In this document: positions 18,389 to 29,189 of the stretch, in pieces
How the letters are laid out: each line of letters opens with the position of its first letter
Position numbering within the stretch: the first letter of the stretch is position 1
Origin: Betaproteobacteria bacterium RIFCSPLOWO2_02_FULL_66_14
GTDB lineage: Bacteria > Pseudomonadota > Gammaproteobacteria > Burkholderiales > SG8-39
Length of the DNA stretch: 41,156 bases
Assembly (NCBI GenBank): GCA_001770475.1
Contig: MERB01000007.1
Span: forward strand, 202 to 41,357
Direction: 5' to 3'
The notes under the pieces: model-generated
The model's input: only the letters and a program-made list of their open reading frames with translations
Database searches by the model: none
Told to the model about the DNA's origin: nothing
Program-made: the position numbers and the translations under genes

Positions 18389-20291
18389 CGCGCCGCAGCT
18401 CCCGCAGGCGGAATCGACCCGGGTCGAGCGCGTCGGCGAGCCGCGCTTCGAGCGGCAGCGGCTCGCCCCCGAGCTGGCTTGCTAGCAGCTCTGCACCAAG
18501 CGCAGCCCACAGCAGGCCGCGCGAGCCGAAGGCGAAGCAGCCGTACAGTCCGTCGAGGCGCGGCAGCGTCGCAAGGCGCGGATTCTTCGGAGCCGCCGCG
18601 TCCTCGTCGGCAAGCGGCCCGATGAGCGGCAGGCGATCGGGCGCCACCGCGCGAAATCCCACCAGCCCTTCGAGCGTCGCGGGGTCGAGTTCCGCCCCGG
18701 CGCCGGGAAGAATTCGCGCCAGCCGCTCGAGATTGCCGGCATGGCTGTCGGCGCGCGCCGCCGGATCGTCGTCTTCGAAATCGTAGGTCGCGCCCGCAAT
18801 CGTCTCGCCGTGAATTTCAGGCAGCACGAAGCCGCCACGCAGCACCACCACTTGCGGCGTCGCAACGCGGTCTCCCGGCAGAAAGCTGATCTGCCCGCGC
18901 ACGCGCCGGATGCGCAGCGCACGCGCCGGGGCGAGTTCCACCGCGCCGGCTGCGTTCGCGAGCACGGCGACCGGTGCTTGCGCGATCGCGCTGCCATCGC
19001 GGTCCAGCGCGACCCAACCGTCGTCAGTGCGCGCGAGCCGTGCAACTTCCCGGTCAAAAATTGGCTGCATGCGCGCTCCGGAGGCAGCGAGCAAAGCCGC
19101 GACGAGCGAGAAAGGCTTGATCCAGCCGCTCGTGGGAAACCACAACCCGCCGGCGGCGACCGGAACGCCGGCGTGCGAGCTCGCCTCCTCGCGCGTCGCG
19201 TACTGCGCGTACTCGGGCGGCAGGGCGAGGACGGCGAGCGCGCGGCGCTGGGCGTCTTCTTCGCGCGAATCGCGCGCAAGCTGAAGCACGCCGCTGGCAT
19301 CCCACACGGGCGAGGGCGCGGCCTCCTCGAGCCCTCGCAGGCGCGTCAGCACGGCGAGGAATCCGGCGCGCGTCAGCCGCGCGAAGAGGCTGTCGTCCGG
19401 CGTGACGACGGGGTGGAACACGCCGGCGTGGCGCCCCGGATCGCCCGCGACCGGTCGCGGGCGGCGTTCGATCAGCGCGACCTCCCAACCGCGGGCGCAC
19501 AGCCGTTCGCAGACCGAAGCTCCGGCGATGCCGGCACCGATGACGAGCGCCCGCCGCCGCGCCGCCGGCGGCTCGATGGCGCGCGAGACGCGCCGCAGGC
19601 GCGCGCTCAGCATGTCGCGCTTGCGCGCGAATCCCGGCTGCTTCTCGACCTCGTATCCCGCTTCGCCCAGCGCATCGCGGACCGAACCCGCCGCGCTCCA
19701 GGTCGCCGCGGTGGCGCCCGGCGCGCAGGCGCGCGCAACGAGCCGCAGCAGTTCTGGCGACCAGAGTTCCGGATTGTTGCGCGGATCGAATCCGTCCAGG
19801 AAAACCGCGTCGGCCGCCAGGCGCAGGTCGCGCAACGCGCGCAGCGCATCGGCCAGCGCGAGCGTGAGCACGACGCGCCCGCCTTCGAACTCCAGGCGGT
19901 GCACGCCCGGAACGAGCATCGGCCAGGCCGCGTGCAGTCGAGCCGAGAGTGGCGCGAGTTCCGGATAACGCGAATGCGCGGCTTCCAGGTCGCGACGGGA
20001 AAACGGATGTTTTTCGACCGACACGAAGTGCAGCCGCTCGCAGCGCGCCGCATCGTTCCGCCAGGCGTCCCAGGCGGTGAGAAAATTCAGCCCGAGACCG
20101 AATCCCGTTTCGAGCACGGTGAATGAAGGCCTGCCGCGCCAGCGCGCAGGCAGCCCGTTGCCGCCGAGAAACACGTGGCGCGACTGACCGGGACCGCCTT
20201 CGGCGCTGTGATAGACGTCGCCGAAGGCCTCGGAAAACGGCGTGCCGTCGGCGGCGAATGAAAGCCGCGCGGGGCGCAGGGGCTCGACCAT
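18369..20291 (-). CDS. mnmC: Bifunctional tRNA mnm5s2U biosynthesis protein MnmC
   Basis: N-terminal methyltransferase domain (FGDVYHSAEGGPGQSRHVFLGGNGLPARW...FTVLETGFGLGLNFLTAW; FLDGFDPRNNPELW) fused to FAD oxidoreductase (ALVIGAGIAGASVCERLCARGWEVALIER). Confidence 0.96.
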   Translation of the reverse strand: MVEPLRPARLSFAADGTPFSEAFGDVYHSAEGGPGQSRHVFLGGNGLPARWRGRPSFTVLETGFGLGLNFLTAWDAWRNDAARCERLHFVSVEKHPFSRRDLEAAHSRYPELAPLSARLHAAWPMLVPGVHRLEFEGGRVVLTLALADALRALRDLRLAADAVFLDGFDPRNNPELWSPELLRLVARACAPGATAATWSAAGSVRDALGEAGYEVEKQPGFARKRDMLSARLRRVSRAIEPPAARRRALVIGAGIAGASVCERLCARGWEVALIERRPRPVAGDPGRHAGVFHPVVTPDDSLFARLTRAGFLAVLTRLRGLEEAAPSPVWDASGVLQLARDSREEDAQRRALAVLALPPEYAQYATREEASSHAGVPVAAGGLWFPTSGWIKPFSLVAALLAASGARMQPIFDREVARLARTDDGWVALDRDGSAIAQAPVAVLANAAGAVELAPARALRIRRVRGQISFLPGDRVATPQVVVLRGGFVLPEIHGETIAGATYDFEDDDPAARADSHAGNLERLARILPGAGAELDPATLEGLVGFRAVAPDRLPLIGPLADEDAAAPKNPRLATLPRLDGLYGCFAFGSRGLLWAALGAELLASQLGGEPLPLEARLADALDPGRFRLRELRRATSARA

Positions 20292-20338
20292 GCGCGGCAG
20301 TATATCGAGCGTAGAATTTGCGCCAGCCAGGAGCTCGC

Positions 20339-21856
<1,518 letters not shown>

Positions 21857-21934
21857 GCCGCACCCGAACTTTCCGGCGGTCCCGCGTGCTGGCTCGAGGA
21901 TCTGGCGTCCTGAGTCACAAGTTCGCATACGGAT

Positions 21935-22090
21935 ATTCCCCGTTTCTGGTCCGATCTCGTGATTCCCTGCGCTTCTCGGCGTTGCGGGGAATCATGAGAC
22001 ACCGAAGCGACCCTCGGGCACGAACATGGCCCACGGCGCACCGCCGTGGCTGCAGTGTCTCGGGAGTTCGGCAACAACGGCCGAAGTCCC
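21935..22090 (+). ncRNA. Putative structured RNA / hairpin array between mmsA and the TA module
   Basis: Three consecutive stem-loops (21955-21999; 22031-22049; 22062-22090) plus competing pairings (21935-21942 with 21985-21992; 21996-22002 with 22055-22061); no convincing ORF. Confidence 0.5.
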
Positions 22091-22162
22091 GGGATCGAAG
22101 AAAACCATCACGGATTTCGGACTCGGCACGCTGGCGGGCCGGCGCGTACGCGTGCTAGCATA

Positions 22163-22182
22163 CCAACTGGTTGTCTAGTTGG
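22163..22182. promoter_or_regulatory. Candidate autoregulatory operator of the TA module
   Basis: CCAACT-N8-AGTTGG; right arm overlaps the GGAGG Shine-Dalgarno sequence of the antitoxin. Confidence 0.55.
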
Positions 22183-22190
22183 AGGTGGGG

Positions 22191-22448
22191 ATGGGCATCA
22201 CCGTGGGCGCCTTTGAAGCCAAGACCAAGCTGGCCGAACTGCTCGACAAGGTCGAGGCCGGCGAAACGGTCACGATTACGCGCCGGGGCAGGGCCGTGGC
22301 GCAGCTCGTGATCGTGAAACCGCAGGATGAACAGGAGCGGATGCGTAAGCTCATCGAGGAAATCAAACGGACGCGCGTGGGCCGGGACCGGGGCGCCGGT
22401 CCGGGCACCACGATCCGGGAACTGGTCCGGGCAGGGCGCAAGTACTGA
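22191..22448 (+). CDS. Phd/YefM family antitoxin
   Basis: MGITVGAFEAKTKLAELLDKVEAGETVTITRRGRAVAQLV; GGAGG 5 nt upstream; stop overlaps the next ATG. Confidence 0.92.
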   Translation: MGITVGAFEAKTKLAELLDKVEAGETVTITRRGRAVAQLVIVKPQDEQERMRKLIEEIKRTRVGRDRGAGPGTTIRELVRAGRKY

Positions 22449-22897
22449 TGTCGCTCGTGGTCGACTGCTCGGTGACCTTGCCGTGGTTTCTCGAGGACGA
22501 GCGCAGCAGATTCACCGATCGGCTGCTGGGCGCCATAGACCGGGCCGAGTATTGGGCGCCATCGGTTTGGCGACTCGAGATGCTCAACGGCTTGTTGATG
22601 GCGGAGCGCCGCAAGCGCATCGACAGGGCGTGGCGCATCGAGTCGGTCGACCAGATTGCGCGCTTGAACCTGCGCATCGACCCGACGCTGCCGAACGTGA
22701 TGGCGATCGGGGCCTTGGCGGAGCGCCATGGCCTGAGTGCATACGACGCCGCCTATCTCGAACTGGCGAAACGGCAGGGATTCGCGCTTGCCACGCTTGA
22801 CCGCGATCTCGTACGGGCCGGCGCTGCGGAGGGGATGGCAGTGCAGTCGCCCGGCCGTTCAGGCGTGGCGCAGAAGCCCCGGCGCTACAATATCTAG
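22448..22897 (+). CDS. vapC: VapC-type PIN domain toxin
   Basis: MSLVVDCSVTLPWFLEDE...WRLEMLNGLL...HGLSAYDAAYLELAKRQGFALATLDRDL. Confidence 0.93.
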   Translation: MSLVVDCSVTLPWFLEDERSRFTDRLLGAIDRAEYWAPSVWRLEMLNGLLMAERRKRIDRAWRIESVDQIARLNLRIDPTLPNVMAIGALAERHGLSAYDAAYLELAKRQGFALATLDRDLVRAGAAEGMAVQSPGRSGVAQKPRRYNI

Positions 22898-22926
22898 TAG
22901 AGCAATGAAGCACGCACACTAGATTC

Positions 22927-24900
22927 ATGGCCAAGCCGATCTACGACGCCTCAGCGATCCAGGCCCTGAAGGGACTGGAGCCGGTTCGCCGCATGCCGGG
23001 GATGTACACCCACACCATCCACCCGCTGCATGTGGTTCAGGAGGCGATCGACAACGCGGTCGACGAGGCGCTCGCCGGTTTCGGCAAGCGCATCACCGTG
23101 AGCGTGTTCAAGGACGGCTCCTACCAGGTCGAGGACGAGGGCCGCGGCGTACCGGTCGACATGCACCCGGTCGAGAAGAAGCCCGCAGTCGAAGTCGCGT
23201 TCACGATGCTGCACGCGGGCGGAAAATTTTCCAGGTCGGGCGACGCGGTGTACCAGATGTCGGGCGGGCTGCACGGCGTCGGTGTCGCGGTGTCGAACGC
23301 GCTGTCGACGCGCTGCGAGGTCACGGTCTACCGCAACGGCCGGAAGCACACCATCGCATTCGCCGACGGCGAACTGAAGCAGAAGCTGAAAAGCGAGAAG
23401 TCGAAGGATTCGCGCCGCACCGGCACCGTGGTGCGGCTCTGGCCGGACGCGAAGTATTTCGATTCGCCGAACGTGCCGCCCGCCGAACTCGAGCACCTGG
23501 TGCGTTCCAAGGCCTATCTGCTTCCGGGCCTCGCGACGGTGCTCCGGGCGGAGGGGCGCGAGGACCGCGTCTGGAAATACGAGCGCGGCATGGCGCAGTA
23601 CTTCGAATTCATGCTCGCCGGGCGCGAACTGGTGGCGCCGCTGTTCGCCGGGGAAAAGTACTTCGACGAAAGGAGCGCGGCCGATCTCGCCGACATCGAG
23701 GCCGGAGAGGGCGCGGCGTGGGCGATCGGCTGGGTCGCCGACGGCGAAGTATTCGCGGACAGCCACGTCAACCTGATTCCGACGCGCTCGGGCGGCACGC
23801 ACGAGGCGGGGTTTCGCAACGGCGTGTTCGATGCGCTCGTCAAGTTCATGGAAACGCGCAGCCTGACCCCCAAAGGCGTCAAGCTGATCGCCGACGACCT
23901 CTGGGGGCGCGCGTGTTTCACGCTATCGGCGCGCATCGTGCGCACCCAGTTTCACGGCCAGACCAAGGAAAAGCTCACCACCCGCCACGCCTCGAAACTG
24001 CTGCAGCTGTGCGTCAACGACGCCTTCGAGCTGTGGCTCAACCAGCATCCCGACGAGGGCCGCAGGATCGTCGATCTCGCGATCGAGCAGGCGATGGCGC
24101 GGCTTGCGCGCGGCAAGAAGTTCGAGCGCAAGAAAGGATCCGGCGTCGCCACGTTGCCCGGCAAGCTGGTCGACTGCGCTTCCGACGACACTTTGCGCAA
24201 CGAGCTGTTCCTGGTCGAGGGCGATTCCGCCGGCGGCTCCGCGAAGGAAGCGCGCAACAAGGAGACGCAGGCGGTGCTTCCGCTGCGCGGCAAGGTGCTC
24301 AACACGATGTCGAAGGATGCACGCACCGTGCTCGCGAACAAGGAGCTGCAGGCGATCGCGACCGCGATCGGCGTCGATCCGCATGGGCCCGAGGACCAGC
24401 CGGATCTCTCCGGACTGCGCTACGGCAAGGTCGTCGTCATGACCGACGCGGATGTCGACGGCGGGCATATCCAGGCGCTGCTGCTGACGTTTTTCTTCAT
24501 GCACGCGCCGCGGCTGGTCGAATTCGGGCGTCTTTACGTTGCGCAGCCGCCGCTCTACAAGGTCGAAGTGCCGGGGCAGGGCAAGAGCCGGCCGTCGCGG
24601 CGCCTGTACTGCCTCGACGAGGACGAACTCGAGGAAGCGCTCGGCGCGCTGCGCAAGGAAAAGGTGAAGGAAGGAAGCTGGGAAATTTCGCGCTTCAAGG
24701 GCCTGGGCGAGATGAGTCCCGAGCAGCTCTGGGAAACCACCATGAACCCGGACACGCGGCGACTGGTGCGGATGCAGCTCGATCCCTCGCGTCTCGCGAA
24801 AGTGCGCGCCGCGTTCGAGCTGCTCATGGATTCGGGCGAAGCCGAGGGCCGCCGCAACTGGATGCGCGATCACTGGAAAACGGTCGAGGCGGATGTCTAG
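22927..24900 (+). CDS. parE: DNA topoisomerase IV subunit B
   Basis: 657 aa; GHKL ATPase (VQEAIDNAVDEALAGFG, GLHGVGVAVSNALS) and TOPRIM (LFLVEGDSAGGSAKEARNKETQAVLPLRGKVLN; MTDADVDGGHIQALLLTFFF). Confidence 0.98.
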   Translation: MAKPIYDASAIQALKGLEPVRRMPGMYTHTIHPLHVVQEAIDNAVDEALAGFGKRITVSVFKDGSYQVEDEGRGVPVDMHPVEKKPAVEVAFTMLHAGGKFSRSGDAVYQMSGGLHGVGVAVSNALSTRCEVTVYRNGRKHTIAFADGELKQKLKSEKSKDSRRTGTVVRLWPDAKYFDSPNVPPAELEHLVRSKAYLLPGLATVLRAEGREDRVWKYERGMAQYFEFMLAGRELVAPLFAGEKYFDERSAADLADIEAGEGAAWAIGWVADGEVFADSHVNLIPTRSGGTHEAGFRNGVFDALVKFMETRSLTPKGVKLIADDLWGRACFTLSARIVRTQFHGQTKEKLTTRHASKLLQLCVNDAFELWLNQHPDEGRRIVDLAIEQAMARLARGKKFERKKGSGVATLPGKLVDCASDDTLRNELFLVEGDSAGGSAKEARNKETQAVLPLRGKVLNTMSKDARTVLANKELQAIATAIGVDPHGPEDQPDLSGLRYGKVVVMTDADVDGGHIQALLLTFFFMHAPRLVEFGRLYVAQPPLYKVEVPGQGKSRPSRRLYCLDEDELEEALGALRKEKVKEGSWEISRFKGLGEMSPEQLWETTMNPDTRRLVRMQLDPSRLAKVRAAFELLMDSGEAEGRRNWMRDHWKTVEADV

Positions 24901-24909
24901 GAGGGCGCA

Positions 24910-25146
24910 ATGGCTGCCAGAAAAAAGAGCAAGCCGTTCTGGGAACGCGGCTACAACGGGCACGTCTACTGGGCGGGCAAGGTGAAGCTCGGCAAGATCA
25001 CCTTGCACCTCGCGGGCGACGCGCCGCACAAGTACGCCTGGGAGGCGGGCAGCCGCAGCGGCGCCGCGGACGAACTCCACCGCGCCAAGCAGGCGGTCGA
25101 GACGGCGGTGGCGATCACCGACCGGCAGCTCGACCTGTTCCCGTGA
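24910..25146 (+). CDS. Hypothetical small protein between parE and parC
   Basis: 78 aa ORF with AGGAGGGCGCA ribosome-binding region; overlaps the next GTG start (GTGA); no family recognised. Confidence 0.75.
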   Translation: MAARKKSKPFWERGYNGHVYWAGKVKLGKITLHLAGDAPHKYAWEAGSRSGAADELHRAKQAVETAVAITDRQLDLFP

Positions 25147-25535
25147 ACCGCGCGGTGGTGTTGGCGATGCTGCTCGCCTCGGGCGGCGCGGCGGCGCAGA
25201 TGGAGTGCCGGAGCGATCCCAAGGACCCGGATCTCGCGTTCGCCGTAGGCGCTCGCGGCGACACGCTCGAATTCATCGGGCGCAACCCGGCGCGCCAGCT
25301 CGATCGCGTCTGCGTGCTGCGGCTGGACTGCACGCTGCGCGGGCCGCCGGTGCTGCTCGACTATTTCATGCGGCCGGTGCGCGCGGGCGAGCTGTCCTCG
25401 GTGTGGAGCATCCGCAGCGTTCGCGCGACCTATCCCGACAAGACGACGCAGGAATGCAGCGTCACCGCGGCCTCCGAGCCGCGGCCGCGCTTCGAGGAGC
25501 CACCGCCCTTCATCCCGCGGAAACGCGGGAATTAG
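25143..25535 (+). CDS. Hypothetical exported protein between parE and parC
   Basis: GTG start: VNRAVVLAMLLASGGAAAQMECRSDPKDPDLAFAVGARG...; signal-peptide-like N-terminus. Confidence 0.75.
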   Translation: MNRAVVLAMLLASGGAAAQMECRSDPKDPDLAFAVGARGDTLEFIGRNPARQLDRVCVLRLDCTLRGPPVLLDYFMRPVRAGELSSVWSIRSVRATYPDKTTQECSVTAASEPRPRFEEPPPFIPRKRGN

Positions 25536-25541
25536 GCTGAC

Positions 25542-27839
25542 ATGGACGACACCCGCACCTTCGATCTGTTCACCCCGGAAAACGGCGACGACGCGGCGCC
25601 GATCGAAAAGCACGCGGCGCAGGCCTACCTCAGCTACGCAGTCTCGACGGTCAAGGCGCGCGCGTTGCCGGAGATCGCCGACGGCCTGAAGCCGGTGCAG
25701 CGCAGGATTCTCTACGCGATGGGCGACGCCGGCGCGTCCGGCTTCGCCAAGTGCGCGCGCTACGTCGGCGAGGTGCTCGGCAAATACCACCCGCACGGCG
25801 ATTCCTCCACCTACGAGGCGCTGGTGCACCTGGCGCAGCCTTTCGCGATGCGCTATCCGCTCATCGAGGGGCAGGGCAATTTCGGCTCGCGCGACGGCGA
25901 CGCAGCAGCGGCATACCGTTATACCGAGGCGAAACTTTCGCGCTACGCGGAACTGATGCTCGCCGAAATCGGCGAGGGCACGGTCGACTTCGCCAGGAAT
26001 TACGACGGCAAGTTCGAGGAGCCGGTGCTGCTGCCGGCGCGCCTGCCATTCGGTCTGCTGAACGGCTCGTTCGGCATTCCGGTGGGGTTCTCTACACGCA
26101 TCCCGCCGCACAACCTGAAGGAAGTCGCCGAAGCCGCGGCGCTCGTGATCCGGCATCCGCGGACCGGGCTCGAGGAGGTCCTCGAGATCCTGCCGGGGCC
26201 CGATTTCCCGGGCGGCGGCCAGATCATTTCGCCGGCCGAGGAGATCCGGCAGGCCTACGAAACCGGCCGCGGATCGCTCCTGGTGCGTGCGCGCTGGATG
26301 GTCGAGCCGCTCGCGCGCGGCCAGTGGCGCATCGTCGCGACTGAACTTCCGCACGGCGTGTCGTGCCGCCAGGTGCTCGAGGAAATCGAAGCGCTGGTGA
26401 ATCCGAGGCCCGCGACGGGAAAGAAGGAAACGACACAGGAGCAGAAGCGCCTGCGCCAGTTCATCCTCGACCAGGTCGAGACGGTGAGGGACGAAAGCGA
26501 CCGCAAGTCGCGCATGCGCCTGGTGATCGAGCCGCGCTCCTCGCGCCAGAACCCGGAGGAGACGGTGAAGGCGCTGCTCGTGCACACGAGTCTAGAAACG
26601 CGCGTTCCGGTGAACCTCACCTGGCTCGGGCTCGACGGGCTGCCCGAGACGAAGGACCTCGTCGGCATCCTGCGCGAGTGGGGCGAATGGCGTCAAGACA
26701 CGGTGCGCCGGCGCACGCAGCACCGGCTGGAGCGCTGCGAGGAACGCCTGCACATCGTGCTCGGCCGCCTGATGGCCTACGTCAAGATCGACGAGATCAT
26801 CCGGCTGATCCGCGCCTGCGATGACCAGGGCGAGGCGAAGCGCAAGCTGCAGGAGAAGTACAAGTTCACCGAGCGCCAGGCCGAAGACATCGTCAATCTG
26901 CGCCTCGGACAGCTGACGCGGCTCGACGGGGTCAAGCTGAACGACGAACGCAAGCAGCTCGAAGCCGAGCGCAAGGACCTGAAGGCGATCCTCGGCGATG
27001 ACCAGGCGCTGCGCAAGCTCGTCATCCGGGAACTCGAAGCCGACGCGAAGCAATACGGCGATGCGCGGCGCACCCTCGTCAAGAGCGAAGAGCGCGCCGC
27101 GATCGAGCGCACGGTGGTCGAGGAGCCGGTGACCGTGATTCTTTCGAAGAAGGGCTGGGTGCGCGCGAGAAGCGGCCACGGCATCGACATGGCAGCCGTC
27201 GGCTTCAAGGACGGGGACGCGCGTTCGATCGAACTCGAATGCAAGACCACCGACGCGATCACCGTGTTCACCGCCGCGGGCAAGTGCTACACGCTCGATG
27301 CCGCCGCGCTGCCCTCGGGCCGCGGCGACGGCGCGCCGGTCAATACGCTGGTCAATTCCGGATCGGACGAAATCGTCTGGATCGCGGTCGGCAGCGCGCA
27401 GACGCAGCTGCTGTTGGCGAACGACGCGGGATACGGATTCCTCTGCCAGTTCGGCGACCTGGCCACCAAGACGCGCCAGGGCAAGGACTTCATGGCGGTG
27501 CCGGAAGGGGCGCGCGCACTCCCGCCCGTCGCGCTCGGCAGCGGCGTGCGGGTCGCGGCGCTTTCCTCGGATGCGCGGCTGCTGGTGTTCAATCTGGACG
27601 AACTGCCCGCGCGTCCCAACGGCGGCGTAGGCGTGCAACTCATCGCGCTGCCCGAGGGGATGTCGCTCGCAGCGGTCACGGTGTTCGACGGCAGGAACCT
27701 GACGGTATCGGGAATCCGGCGCAAGAACCGCGCGGTGGCGACGCTCGGCGCAGAGCAACTGGCGGTGCACGCGGGACGGCGCGCGCAGCGCGGAAAACTC
27801 TGCGACATCGCTTTCCGGCCCGACCGAATCGGCGCCTGA
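25542..27839 (+). CDS. parC: DNA topoisomerase IV subunit A
   Basis: 765 aa; [36 protein letters not shown]...[52 protein letters not shown]. Confidence 0.98.
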   Translation: MDDTRTFDLFTPENGDDAAPIEKHAAQAYLSYAVSTVKARALPEIADGLKPVQRRILYAMGDAGASGFAKCARYVGEVLGKYHPHGDSSTYEALVHLAQPFAMRYPLIEGQGNFGSRDGDAAAAYRYTEAKLSRYAELMLAEIGEGTVDFARNYDGKFEEPVLLPARLPFGLLNGSFGIPVGFSTRIPPHNLKEVAEAAALVIRHPRTGLEEVLEILPGPDFPGGGQIISPAEEIRQAYETGRGSLLVRARWMVEPLARGQWRIVATELPHGVSCRQVLEEIEALVNPRPATGKKETTQEQKRLRQFILDQVETVRDESDRKSRMRLVIEPRSSRQNPEETVKALLVHTSLETRVPVNLTWLGLDGLPETKDLVGILREWGEWRQDTVRRRTQHRLERCEERLHIVLGRLMAYVKIDEIIRLIRACDDQGEAKRKLQEKYKFTERQAEDIVNLRLGQLTRLDGVKLNDERKQLEAERKDLKAILGDDQALRKLVIRELEADAKQYGDARRTLVKSEERAAIERTVVEEPVTVILSKKGWVRARSGHGIDMAAVGFKDGDARSIELECKTTDAITVFTAAGKCYTLDAAALPSGRGDGAPVNTLVNSGSDEIVWIAVGSAQTQLLLANDAGYGFLCQFGDLATKTRQGKDFMAVPEGARALPPVALGSGVRVAALSSDARLLVFNLDELPARPNGGVGVQLIALPEGMSLAAVTVFDGRNLTVSGIRRKNRAVATLGAEQLAVHAGRRAQRGKLCDIAFRPDRIGA

Positions 27840-27852
27840 AGCGCGAGCGTTC

Positions 27853-29085
27853 GTGGCATTCAAGCTGCCCGAAGCGCTCGTTCCCGTCATCGCGCCGGCC
27901 GCGATCCTGCTCGTCGCGGTGCTCGCGCTCGCGGTCGGGCCGACGCTTCCGCCATCGCTTTCCGGACTGAAGGAACTGGGGCCGTACGCGGTGCTGCTCG
28001 CCGCGGCGGGCGTCGCCTTCGGATTCAACCGCGGCCGGGCGTTCGTCGCCGCCGCCTCGCTGCTTCTGGCCTACTTTGCCTACCGGCTCGCGCTCGACTC
28101 GGGCGCCGGCAGCTTCCCGGCGCGGGCCGTGTTCACCGCGATCGTGGTGCTGGTGCCGGTCAACGCGCTGGCGTCGCTATTGCTGCAGGAGCGCGGCGTG
28201 CGCCATCACCGCGATTACCGCTGGCTGCTCGCGGCGCTCGGCGAAGTACTGCTCGTGTTCTGGTTGGCGAGCGCGGGGCAGGGCGCGCTCGCAGGCAGCG
28301 CCTGGTTCGCAGTGCTCGATTACTGGCCGCTGCGCAGTCCGCCGACGCCGTGGATCGGGCGGCTGCTGTTCGCCGCGGCGATCGTCGCCGCGGTCTGGCG
28401 CGCCTGGCCGCGCGACGAACGCTACGCGGCGCCGCTCGAAACCGGAGTCGCCGCCGCGCTGGCGGCGTTCTTCATCGCCTGCGAATGGGCGTCGCGCCCG
28501 GGCGTTTTCGGCGTTTTCGCGGGCGCCGCGGGCGCGATCCTGATCGTTGCGGTCTTGCAGGAGTCGTATCGCATGGCGTTCCGCGACGAGCTGACGAGCC
28601 TTCCGGGGCGGCGAGCGCTGCAGGAGGCGCTTGCGGCGCTCGGGCCGGTGTATACGATCGCGATGGTCGACGTGGACCATTTCAAGCAGTTCAACGACGC
28701 GCACGGCCACGATGTCGGTGACCAGGTGCTGAAGCTCGTGGCGGCGCATCTGGCCGAGGTGCAGGGCGGTGGCCGCGCGTTCCGTTACGGGGGCGAGGAG
28801 TTCACGCTGCTCTTCGAGGACACGCCGCCGGCCGCGACCATGCCGCGTCTGGAAGCGGTGCGGGGCGCAATCGAGGAGCACGCGTTGGTGATCCGCGATA
28901 ACGACCGTCGCCGGCGAGCGGTACAGCCCGACGACCGGTCGCTCGATCAGGTGCTCTCGGTGACGGTCTCGATCGGCGTCGCCGCCCCGGGCCGGCGCGC
29001 GCGCACTCCGGCGGAGGTGATGAAAGCAGCGGACGAGGCGCTCTACCGCGCCAAGCAAGGCGGGCGCAACCGCGTCGCCCGCTGA
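27853..29085 (+). CDS. Membrane-anchored GGDEF-domain diguanylate cyclase
   Basis: N-terminal multi-TM region; DELTSLPGRRALQEAL...VDVDHFKQFNDAHGHDVGDQVLKLVA...FRYGGEEFTLLF. Confidence 0.95.
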   Translation: MAFKLPEALVPVIAPAAILLVAVLALAVGPTLPPSLSGLKELGPYAVLLAAAGVAFGFNRGRAFVAAASLLLAYFAYRLALDSGAGSFPARAVFTAIVVLVPVNALASLLLQERGVRHHRDYRWLLAALGEVLLVFWLASAGQGALAGSAWFAVLDYWPLRSPPTPWIGRLLFAAAIVAAVWRAWPRDERYAAPLETGVAAALAAFFIACEWASRPGVFGVFAGAAGAILIVAVLQESYRMAFRDELTSLPGRRALQEALAALGPVYTIAMVDVDHFKQFNDAHGHDVGDQVLKLVAAHLAEVQGGGRAFRYGGEEFTLLFEDTPPAATMPRLEAVRGAIEEHALVIRDNDRRRRAVQPDDRSLDQVLSVTVSIGVAAPGRRARTPAEVMKAADEALYRAKQGGRNRVAR

Positions 29086-29098
29086 AAAACGGAAAAAC

Positions 29099-29174
29099 GG
29101 GGACAGACCACGATTAATCGGATCTGGGTCTGCTCGCTCTTACCCCGCGATTTCCGGAAAACGTGGTCCGTCCC
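29099..29174. repeat. REP/MITE-like element with ggggacagaccacg ... cgtggtccgtccc ends
   Basis: 13-bp inverted termini with 1 mismatch in the gap between convergent GGDEF and NUDIX genes. Confidence 0.7.
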
Positions 29175-29189
29175 TGATTTTTTCTTCGG

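Noticed and set aside
22191-22897. Phd/VapC module as a novel system
   Set aside because: Both proteins match well-known type II TA families; only the flanking structured region and operator arrangement are of interest.
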